Source: Protonemura montana | Taxonomy: Eukaryota > Arthropoda > Insecta > Plecoptera > Nemouridae | Assembly (NCBI GenBank): GCA_947568835.1 | Contig: OX387603.1 | Coordinates: 2,501 to 66,500 of the forward strand | DNA length: 64,000 nucleotides | Direction of reading: 5' to 3' | Shown: positions 10,614-20,313 of the stretch, piece by piece | How the letters are laid out: every line of letters begins with the position of its first letter | Position numbering within the stretch: the stretch's first letter is position 1 | Translations under genes and position numbers: made by a program | Notes under the pieces: model-generated | Told to the model about the DNA's origin: nothing | Database searches by the model: none | The model's input: only the letters and a program-made list of their open reading frames with translations

Positions 10614-11160
10614 CGCTATCATGGACTAAACACACTAAAATAACGTTCTTTGTTGGTCTGGATTGATAGTTGATGATCAACAGGTGAATCAAGTCAGATT
10701 TATTAAATATGTCAGATGAATGTCGGTACAGCCTTTACATGGCAAGGGCTGAAAACGATGCATGGTTACAAGTGCGTTTTACACTGAATTACTACACATG
10801 TCCTCGTGGTCATACTAATTTATTTGCGAATCAAATGTATCCACTGTGCTCGGCTGGTAATAATATCGAGTTAAATTGCGCCATGCAACGAAACCATGCT
10901 TTGAAAAAAACTCAGTACACGAGTAGAAGTAAAGCTTTAAAGAAGATGTTAGTTAGTAAAATTGGCTTACCGTGGTTATCGGCTGTACGGGCGACCCTTC
11001 CCGTCGATGCGCCCGGCACGAACTGGGTCCCGAACGTTACGGAACGGAGTAGATGCGCTACACTAGCGCAGCGGCGAGTGTTTCTCGTACTATCAAAGTT
11101 GAAAAGAGCGCCAAGAGTGCGCTCGCGGCCCTGAAAAAAAACCATGGAACCTTCTCAAAC

Positions 11161-12560
11161 ACAGCAAAAATGAGGCATGAATGACTTTGAATCTACGATT
11201 GTTTAATTGACAAAGAAAACTCACCACGTGGTTCAGTAGTAGATCCAGCTCGATGAAAGGATGTTGTCTCCAAGATCTCCCAGCTCGATGACAGGATGTT
11301 GTCTCCAAGATCTCCCAGCTTTGATTGACTGCTGTCTCTCAACATTGAAGTCCACCTGGCAATGAAACAACGTCATTAGTCACACAGTCAGGTGCGTCAG
11401 AATGGACCACAGCCAGGACAAGGGAGGCATCAAACTGACCGTGGAAAATTGATGCCCGAATGGGAAATCGAACCCTGATCTCCACACGTGGTTATAATCA
11501 CCTAAATAGTTTTACATATTTGAGAGAGTAGCTGTGTTCATGATACTCCAATACTCGCCCAATGCAAGCGACGAGGAAGAGAGAATTTATTGAATTGTTG
11601 AATAAATAACTTGATATAAGAGTTGATTGTACACTGTAGTAGACAAGTGAACCACGATGTATTTGACCCTGCTAGGGTAGACTAACCTGGTAATAAAATT
11701 AATTGTCAACGCCCGCGAGTTGCAGATAGTGAACGCAATTCTAGTCGTTAGAGCGAAGATGATGATACCAGCCGGAATATTGTTTTAAAATTACCTTACC
11801 TTTAATTAAACAAGGAGTAGCAGAATGAAATCACAGAACCCTCATAGATAATATGAACTACTAACTAGAACAAGATATTTGCTGTAAACCATACCAATCA
11901 GGAGATGACAATCTTCATACAATAGCACGCACGTGATGGTCAATGCATAACGCTATCATGGACTAGACACACTAAAGTAACGTTCTTTGTTGGTCTGGAT
12001 TGATAGTTGATGATCAACAGGTGAATTAAGTCAGATTTATTAAAATGTCTGGCAAATGATTCTCCTTCGAATGAGAGCAGACGTGTGATAGTATTGCTAC
12101 TTAATACACGAGACTTGTCTGGTGGTCCGAGGCATGTCGGTACATACTTTACATGGCAAGCACTGAACACGAGCAACGATACAAGTACTGAATTACTACA
12201 CATGTTCTCGTGGTCATACTAATTTATTTGCGAATAAAATGTATCCCCTGTGCTCGGCTGGTAATAATATCGAGTTAAATAGCGCCATGCAATGAAACCA
12301 TGCTTTGAATAAAACTCCGTGCACGAGTGGAATTAAAACTTTAAAGAATATGTTAGTTAGCGAAATTGGCTTACCGTGGTTATCGGCTGTACGGGAGACC
12401 CATCTTGTTCCAGCCCACGGCACCAACTGTCGTTCAAGCACGGTGTAGAAACGCTACAGTAGCGCAGTGGCGAGTGTTTCTCGTACTGTCATAGTTGTAA
12501 AGAGCGCCAAGAGAGTGCGCTCGCGGCCCTGAAAACAAGCCATGGAACCTTCGCAAAATA
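11161..12560. repeat. C-D-E tandem unit, copy 3
   Basis: Third copy, without insertions. Its E part is rearranged (12050-12550) relative to copies 1 and 2 and matches the E parts at 26.8 and 37.3 kb better at its beginning (ATGTCTGGCAAATGATTCTCC). The frame open in copies 1 and 2 is broken here. Confidence 0.75.
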
Positions 12561-12801
12561 AGGCAGCAATAATAAGGCACGAAAAAAACAAAGAATTTAA
12601 CCCATTTCACAGTTTCTGCATGAATATATAATTATTATAACCACGACAAACACGATTATACAATCGTTTAAACACATTGGGGTCTCTTCTGAAAGTTCCT
12701 CATTACATCCAAAAACACTCGACGTTGTTATGAATGGGAAGAATCAAGCGACGTCTTCAATTCTCGTAAGCTTACCTACCTGAGTGAGGTGGATGCAATT
12801 T

Positions 12802-13080
12802 GACATGCCTAGAGGTTGAAGGGATAAGAATAAAACTACACTGCGCAGGGTCAGGTCATAGTCACCCATCCAATACCTGACCCAGTGCAGTGTTGGTAAC
12901 TTCCATCCCCCCCAACCTCTCTCCCGATCTGGTCATGTGTTTGATGGTCACCCATCCATTGATGGCCCAGCGCAGTGTTGCTTAACTTTCATCCCTCCAA
13001 CCTCTTTCCCGAACAGATCAAGTCATGGGTACGATGGTCACCCATCCAATACCTGAACTAGCGCAGTGTTGCTTAACTCA
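12802..13080. repeat. Inverted cluster of 5S-like units in module F, copy 1
   Basis: A plus-strand unit head (GACATGCCTAGAGGTTGAAG) runs to GGGTCAGGTCAT and then switches strand: the following units read on the minus strand (GGATGGGTGACT, AAGTTAAGCAACACTGCG). The switch near 12859 forms an imperfect palindrome, GGGTCAGGT ... ACCTGACCC. The same junction occurs at 27600-27876 and 38116-38398. Confidence 0.75.
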
Positions 13081-13099
13081 CTGATCATCAGATCAACAC

Positions 13100-13171
13100 G
13101 ATCTGAACCCACGCCCTCCGAGGAGGACTGCGACCTGAACGCAGCGCCTTAGACCGCTCGGCCATCCTGAC
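13100..13171 (-). pseudogene. tRNA-Leu (CAG) fragment, copy 1
   Basis: The first 72 nt are canonical: acceptor GTCAGGA, box A TGGCCGAGCGGTC, anticodon stem-loop CTGCG-TTCAGGT-CGCAG with anticodon CAG, a long type-II variable arm and box B GGGTTCAGATC. The 3' T-stem strand and acceptor strand are replaced by unrelated sequence that leads within about 20 nt into 5S-like units. It keeps both internal promoter boxes but cannot fold into a mature tRNA. Confidence 0.8.
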
Positions 13172-13373
13172 TTAATGGTGATGTGATATATAATTTTGTA
13201 CAATCACTGTCCAGATATGTAGAAATAGAAATGAGTGTCTAATTTAGAACCAGCAGCATAGCGAATGTGCTTTCAAAAAAGGGCAAATAAAAAATATATA
13301 TGATTTTATAGGAAATAAAAAGTAGCCTCGTTGATGTATGCAATATTGCAAGAGAAAATAAAATTCAAAAAGT

Positions 13374-13444
13374 TGCATTGGCTGGGAATCGAACCCGGGC
13401 CGCCCGCGTCGCAGGCGAGCATTCTACCACTGAACCACCGCTGC
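13374..13444 (-). tRNA. tRNA-Gly-like gene, anticodon GCG, copy 1
   Basis: A 71-nt gene with the body of tRNA-Gly(GCC): GGTGGTTCAGTGGTAGAAT (A box, D arm), anticodon stem CTCGC/GCGGG and GGGTTCGATTCCC (B box). The anticodon loop is CTGCGAC, so the anticodon reads GCG (Arg) instead of GCC. The acceptor stem has two mismatches (5' GCAGCGG, 3' CCAATGC). A run of five T follows three bases downstream, as a pol III terminator should. Either a tRNA pseudogene or an anticodon-switched tRNA. Confidence 0.75.
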
Positions 13445-13925
13445 AGATATAAGTTTTGCAGGCAGTAACTCATCTTACCAGTTGGGATTATTTCCTCTGA
13501 CTGATAGGGACATTGACCAATCTAATCTAAATAATAATTAAAGTACTATTTTTGCAGTGTTTTTTGATTTTCTGGCATTTCCACTAGGGAGCTTAAACCA
13601 GCAAGCGTATGATGGACAGGAAGCTAGACTGGAAAGTTTATTGATTGAAGTTCATTGATTATTGTTGATCCACAAATAACAGAGTTTGATTTGGTTTGAT
13701 CGCGGCTCAGTTTTTACAGATTCACTTTATGATAATATTCTAGCTTAACATGTTTCCAGGGTTCAAACCAGCGCCTACTTACAACACGCATCGCGTTGTT
13801 TGCTTTGTTATTGCTTGAATAAATCTGAAACCCTTTCAAATCACTGCATGCCTTGACTTGCAAAGCTCTTTACTAGCGTCAAGTACTTGCTTCTACCATA
13901 AAGAAAGACTTAGGTTAGGTTTCAA

Positions 13926-14190
13926 GGTATCTGGTTAAAAGGTATCTGGTATAAAGTTACCTGGTATAAAGGTATCTGGTATAAATGTATCTGGTATAAA
14001 TGTATCTGGTATAAAGGTATCTGGTATAAAGGTATCTGGTATAAAGGTATCTGGTATAAAGGTATCTGGTATAAAGGTATCTGGTATAAAGGTATCTGGT
14101 ATAAATGTATCTGGTATAAAGGTATCTGGTATAAAGGTATCTGGTATTAAGGTATATGGTATAAAGGTATCTGGTATATCGGCACTGGGG
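13926..14190. repeat. 15-bp minisatellite (GGTATCTGGTATAAA)n in module F, copy 1
   Basis: About 17 units with a few G/T substitutions. The sister arrays at 28722-28905 and 49568-49775 hold about 12-13 units, so the locus varies in length between duplicates. The minus-strand ORF is a repeating pentapeptide and is not a gene. Confidence 0.85.
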
Positions 14191-15577
14191 TTTGACAGAA
14201 AGCTTAGAGCATGACGGATGGTGGCGGCGCTAGTTGTAGCAAACCGCTGTACGTGCCGCGGAGTTGGAAGAATCCGTAGTGCATGTGACTTTCGTAAACG
14301 CGCTAGTAGCTTAGAGAAAAGAATACGGGTTAGGTAGTGTTAAAGTTTCTGCCAACTTTTTGGACCTTCTTAGGAACCACACCATGATCACAGCAGTCGT
14401 TTGGGGTGCCAGCAGCTAGCGATTGCGGGATTTTAGTGGCACTGCCTAGGAACTCCATGAATACCTTACCGACTCGGCTCAGGCTGTCAGAAAATGCGAA
14501 ATTTGTGAGCCTGTCGGCGGGATCGCGATTGACAGGTAGCGAAAAGGGTGTGTTATTTTTAGAAGCGGGTAGCAACCAATCTGTTAACCAGTTCCACAAA
14601 ACCACATGCGTGAGACGATACCAAATGTTTACATGGACTCTGTGAATTGAAACAAGGAAATCCATTTCATCCTTGTCGATGGTTACTTTTAATCTTAAGA
14701 GAAATTAACCATCAGGCTCATTTAGGTTCTTTACTTGTATGCTATAAAAGTGGAATTTAATCTTTGACTGCGGTATTTTCTTTCTGCAACTAATTGTTTT
14801 AAAAAAAAATCGAAATCTGAAAAATGTTGGTAGGTTTCTGAATAACGTTTTATTTTTAAGTTTTATGCTTTAAAATATACAATCAACAGAAATAATGGCG
14901 GTAATTAACTTTGTAAGTAAAAATGACGATCGACAGCCCGGTTAAAGGAAAAGAATATACCTAATGACATTCTAGGCCCAGATTTAGCGATTTGACATAA
15001 TTTCTCACCCAACAATTTCAATGTGACACGGTCATGTTCGTGAATGCATGGTATGAGAGACTTACAGCGAATTCAAGCGGCACAAAGTGTTTTTATGAAA
15101 AATATCCGCAGAGAACTATGTCTGTATTGGACTGCTAGATGGTATTACAATTTAGTTCAGTAGTAATCATTTTTTCTCTCCCCCCCCCCCCCCCCCCGCC
15201 ACAAAAACTTTAGCAGCTGACTATATTTGCCGCATTTTTACATGGCAAATCGTGTAGGAGTGATAGATGATGCAGAGTTTAACGTGTCATACTCGTGAAA
15301 ACTTACGCGATTTTTGTGGGTTCGTGAATGGCCAAAACTGACTTTGATCATGTCTACGCGGCAATGTTTTAGTAAGCATATAAAGAACAGGGGTTATTTT
15401 TCAAGAAAAAGGAAGAGACACTATCAGACAGAAAATTGAAGAAAAATTAAGATTTATCAATCCTCAAGGTAAGCATTCCACTTTGTTTTCATTCACAATC
15501 ACCTTCAATATGCACCATTCGCAATAAACACACGGCCAATGCTAAAAGGGTACTACATTACTACATTTTCGACATTC

Positions 15578-18085
15578 CTAGAGGTCGAAGGGATAAGAAT
15601 AAAACCAAGCTGCGCTGGGTCACCGTATTGCATGGGTGACTATCATACACATGACCAATTCTGTTCGGGAGAGAGGTTAGAGGGATGAAAGTTAAGCAAC
15701 ACTGAGCTGGGTCAGGTATTGGATAGGTGACCATCATACACATGACCAATTACGTTCGGCAGAGGTTGGAGGGCTGCAAGTTAAGCTACACTACGCTGGG
15801 TCAGGTATTGGATGGGTAACCGTCAGACCAGTTCTGTACGGGAGAGGTTGGCAGAATGAAAGTTAATCAACCCTGCGCTAGGTCATGTTTTGAATGGATA
15901 ACCATCATACACATGACCATTTCTTTTAGGGAGAGAGGTTAGTTGGAGGGCTGAAAGTCAAGAAACACTGCGCTGCGTCAGGGATAGGATGGGTGACCAT
16001 CATACACATGTCCAGTCTTATTTGGGAGAGGTTGGAGGAATGAAAGTTAAGCAACACTGCGCTGGGTCAGGTGTTGGATGGGTAACCGCCAGACCAGTTC
16101 TATACGGGAGAGAGGTTGGAGAGATGAAAGTTAAGCAACACTGCGCTGGGTCAGGTATTGGATAGGTGACCATCATACACATGACCAATTCCGTTCGGGA
16201 GAGGTTGGAGGGCTGCAAGTCAAGCAACACTACGCTGGGTCAGGTATTGGATGGGTGACTATCAAACAAATGACCAGTTTTATTTGGGAGAGAGGTTGGA
16301 GGGATGAGAGTAAAGCAACACTGTTCTGGGTCAGGTATTGGATAGAAAACCATTATACACATAACTAGTTCTGTTCGGGAGAGAGGTTGAAGGGTGAAAG
16401 TTAAGCAGCACTGCGCTGGGTCAGGTATTGGATGGGTGACTATCAAACACATGACCAGTTTTGTTTGGGAGAGAGGTTGGAGGGATGCAAGTTAAGCAAC
16501 ACTACGCTGGGTCAAGTATTGGATGGGTAACCGCCAGACCGGTTCTGTACGGGAGAGAGGTTGGAGGGTTGAAAGTAAAGCAACACTGCGCTGAGTCGGG
16601 TATTGGATGGGTGACTATCATACACATGATAGGTTCAATTCGGGAGAGAGGTTGGAGGGATGCAAATTAAGCAACACTGCGCAGAGTCGGGAATTGGATG
16701 GGTGACCATCACACAAATGACCAGTTCTGTTAGGGAGAGAGGTTGGAGGGATGCAAGTAAGGCAACACTACGCTGGGTCAAGTATTGAATGGGTAACCAC
16801 CAGACCGGTTCTGTACGGGAGAGAGTTTGGAGGGTTTAGAGTAAAGCAACACTGCGCTGAGTCAGGTATTGGATGGGTGACCATCACACATACCATCAGC
16901 TCTATTCGGGAGAGACGTTGGAGGGATGCAAGTTGAGCAACACTACGCTGGGTCAGGTGTTGGATGGGTAACCGCCAGACCAGGTTTATACGGGAGGGAG
17001 GTTGGAGGGATGAGAGTTAAGCAACACTGCGCTGGGTCAGGTATTGGATGGATGACTATCATACACATCAGCAATTCTGTCCGGAGGAGAGGTTGGAGGG
17101 ATGAAAGTAAAGCAACACTGTTCTGGGTCAGGTTTTGAATGAATGACCATCATACACATGACCATTTCTTTTAGGGAGAGAGGTTAGTTGGAGGGATGAA
17201 AGTCAAGGAACACTGCGCATGGTCAGGTATTGGATTGGTAAGCGCCAGACCAGTTCTGTACGGGAGAGAGGTTGGAGGGATGAAAGTAAAGCAACACTAC
17301 GCTGGGTCAGGTTTAGGATGGGTGACAATCATACACATGTCCAGTCCTATTTAGGAGAGGTTGGAGGGATGCAAGTTAGGCAACACTACGCTGGGTCAGG
17401 TATTGGATGGGTAACCGCCTGACCAGTTCTGTACGGGAGAGAGGTTGGAGGGATGCATGTTAAGCAACATTCCGCTGAGTCAGGCATTGGATGGGTACCT
17501 GCTAGACCAGTTCTGTACGGGAGAAAGGTTGGAGGGATGAAAGTAAACCAACACTGCGCTGGATTAGATAATGGATGGGTGACCATCATACACATGAATA
17601 GTTATTTTCGGGAGAGAAGTTGGAGGGATGCAAGCTAAGCAACACTGTACCGAGTCGGGTATTGAATAGGTACACATCATTCACATGACCAGTTCATTTT
17701 GGGAGATAGGTTGGAGGGATGAAAGTAAGGCAACACTGCGCAGGGTCAGGTATTGGATAGGTAACCGCCAGACCAGTTCTTTACGGGAGAGAGGTTGGAG
17801 GGATGAAAGTAAAGCAACACTGCGCTGGATCAGGTAATGGATGGGTGACCATCATACACATGACCATTTCTATTCGGGAGAGAGGTTAAAGGGATGCAAG
17901 TTAAGCAACACTCCGCTGAGACTGGTATTGGATGGGTGACCAACATACACATGACCAATTCTGTTCGGGAGAGAGGTTGGAGGGATGCAAGTTGAGCAAC
18001 ACTACGCTGGGTCAGGTATTGGATGGGTAACCGCCAGACCAGTTCTGAACGGGAGAGAGGTTGGAGGGATAAAAGAAAAGCAACA
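15578..18085 (+). repeat. 5S rRNA-like satellite G, array 1
   Basis: Roughly 28 units of 92 bp (CATCATACACATGACC type) and 85 bp (CCGCCAGACC type). The core, AAGTTAAGCAACACTGCGCT then GGGTCAGGTATTGGATGGGT and GACC, aligns without gaps to the 5S rRNA stretch that carries box A (AGTTAAGC), the intermediate element and box C (GGATGGGTGACC). CCAGTTCTGTTCGG matches 5S upstream of box A. The 5' and 3' quarters of 5S are missing. The many 60-70 codon ORFs on both strands are period effects. Confidence 0.8.
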
Positions 18086-18400
18086 CTGGCGTCGTGTGGG
18101 GCATGAAATGAGTGTATAAAGTATTTGCACGTACCTCGTCTTCAAGCAGCTGGCAGCGACACCAACTGTTGATATCTTCCCCTAACACAGGGGGTGTTAG
18201 CTACGCTCCCAGCTGTCTGGTTATCACCAACACCCCCCCTCCGCCTCGCTCCTTCAGCAGCGTCACGTGGCTGCCATTGTTGACTCCCCTGCATCCTGCG
18301 TCCAGCGTCCTGCGTCCAGCGGCCAGCAATTACGGCACTTGAAACTTTCACGGAGCACTTTGTCCGACTCTTTCCCCGAGTCCCTGCAAGAAAAAACAAA
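18086..18400. repeat. Subtelomeric module A, copy 2
   Basis: Begins where the 5S-like array breaks off (AACACTGGCGTCGTGTGGGG) and carries the module A landmarks. The 12-bp minisatellite is reduced to one unit. Nearly identical to 33363-33660. Confidence 0.8.
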
Positions 18401-19380
18401 CAATATTAGCTGATGTTGTAAATTAGGCGCTTGAAAATACCTCTAATTGTCTCAGATGCAGAGAAAAGCTGCCGACTCACTCAGTGTGGTACTGCAAGGG
18501 GGAGGATGCGGGATACAGACTTTAACTAACCCAAAATCTGCTTACAAACAAAACCTATTATCTCCACAAACAAAATAAGTACATAGATTCTGAAGTCCCT
18601 TCCTAGCTTTGTAGCTAGAATAAAAATATAAATGATAATTGAGTACGATAGCGTCTATATAGCGGTGCGTCATGTCGAGCTGGCGTCGTGGCGGCTCACA
18701 ACTCAGGGGCAGTGTCCTTCAATACGCAGTCTGATGATCGGCGACTCACGTCCACTTGGTCTTGCGATGTTTGACTGTTACGTCTCCCTTCTTGCGTCCG
18801 CTCGGTTCACCGGCCTCGAGCAGTTTCTCCTGACACGTCTTGTCGCGTTCCCGACCTCGGGCTGACTCCCTGCTCCTTCGTTGGTCTTCCTCGCGCGTTC
18901 CTCAAGCTCCCCCTCCGGATTACACAACTCGTGACTCAGTCGACCAATCATTGGCTCGCATTTAGTTTGTGACCATATTTGGAGATGTTCGTCCACAGGG
19001 ATCCCCCATGTCGCTATTAGCCACCGTACTCAAATATTCCTCTACTTTACATTTAATATGCATTGCAAATAATTGGGAGAGTCAGTTTGGAACGGATAGT
19101 AGGACCAGAACCGCACTGCGAGCGTCAGCACATTCCGCTGATAAATAGTCATTCACTATCGCCACCTGGAGCTTAACCATGGGGCAATTTGCAAACAGAG
19201 GAAAGAACGCTGGCGCCCCAAGGGAGACTTATCAGAGATATTTCACAGACGCACGTGGCTAGAAGCCTGTGACCCAATATGTGCATTTCACAATGTAAAC
19301 AAATGACACATCCATGCAAATGTTGGTACCAATAAGATCTGATAGCAGCAATTCATGGATCATGTTCATCAAGTGTCAAA
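18401..19380. repeat. Subtelomeric module H, copy 1
   Basis: About 1 kb found again at 33661-34640 with few differences and absent from the A-B junctions at 4.3 and 25.5 kb. It contains a GC-rich part (18660-18960) with short ORFs on both strands that I cannot link to any family. No promoter or RNA gene is recognised. Confidence 0.7.
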
Positions 19381-20313
19381 TGATCCAGCCAGCTGATCTC
19401 AAATAACCTGGATAGAGCATAGGATCCAGCCAGCTGATCTCAGATATCCTAGATAGAACAAAGCATCCACCCAGCTGAACTCAAATAACCTGGATAGAGC
19501 AAAGGATCCAGCCAGCTGATCTCAAATAACCTGGATAGAGCATAAGATCGAGCCAGCTGATCTCAAATAACCTGAATCGAGCATAGGTTCCAGCCAGCCG
19601 ATCTTAAATAACCTGGATAGAGCATAGGATCCAGCCAGCTGACTAAAATAACCTGGATAGAGCTTAGGATACAGCTAGCTTATCTCAAATAACCCGGATA
19701 GAGCATATGATCCAGCCAGCTGATCTCAAATAACCTAATAGATCATAAGATCCAGCCAGCTGATCTCAAATAAACTGGATAGAGCATAGGATCCAGCTAG
19801 CTGATCTCATATAACCCGGATAGAGCATAGAATCCAGCCGGTTGATTTCAAATAATTCGGATAGAGCATAGGATTCAGCCAGCTGATCACAAATAACCTG
19901 GATAGAGCATAAGATCCAGTCAGCTGATCTCAAATAACCTGGATAGACAATAGGATCCAGCCAGCTGATCTCAAATAACCTGGATAGAACATAGGATCCA
20001 GCCAGCTGATCTCAAATAACATGGATAGAGCATAGGATCCAGCCAGCTGATCTCAAATAACCTAGATATAACATAGGATCCAGCCAGCTGATCTCAAATA
20101 ACCTGGATAGAACATAGGATCCAGCCAGCTGATCTCAAATAACACGGATAGAACATAGGATCCAGCCAGCTGATCACAAATAATGTGGAAAGAGCATAGG
20201 ATCCAGTAAGCTGATCTCAAATAACCCGGATATAACATAGGATCTAGCTAGCTGATCTCAAATAACATGGATAGAACATAGGATCCAGCCAGCTGATCTC
20301 AAATAACATGGAT
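19381..20313. repeat. Satellite B, 41-bp units, array 2
   Basis: About 23 fairly uniform units. Unlike the other arrays, which lead into module C, this one is joined directly to a 5S-like unit at its right end (ACATGGATAC then ATGACCG). Confidence 0.88.

Larger units (their letters stand above)
6786..11160. repeat. C-D-E tandem unit, copy 2 (with inserted gypsy element)
   Basis: Second copy of the 1.34-kb unit. Its 4387-bp step to copy 3 falls to 1340 bp when the 3043-bp LTR element and its 4-bp target duplication are subtracted. The flanks rejoin as GCATGACGCTATCATGG, which is the uninterrupted sequence in copy 1. Confidence 0.8.
12561..15577. repeat. Subtelomeric module F, copy 1
   Basis: About 3 kb shared with 27360-30290 and, split by insertions, with 37870-55165. 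It carries inverted 5S-like units, a tRNA-Leu fragment, a tRNA-Gly-like gene and a 15-bp minisatellite, each listed separately, and a C-tract of about 17 at 15181. I see no protein-coding gene in the remainder. The small ORFs around 14406-14665 are kept in all three copies only because the copies are nearly identical. Confidence 0.75.

Noticed and set aside
13100-13171. Functional tRNA-Leu gene
   Set aside because: The 3' T-stem and acceptor strands are missing in all three copies.
14406-14665. Protein gene in module F (frames on both strands, kept at 29144 and 50818)
   Set aside because: Frames persist only because the copies are nearly identical; there is no domain and no splice or start signal of note.
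19381-20313. CRISPR array
   Set aside because: Units are contiguous 41-bp repeats without unique spacers, and the setting is a eukaryotic subtelomere.
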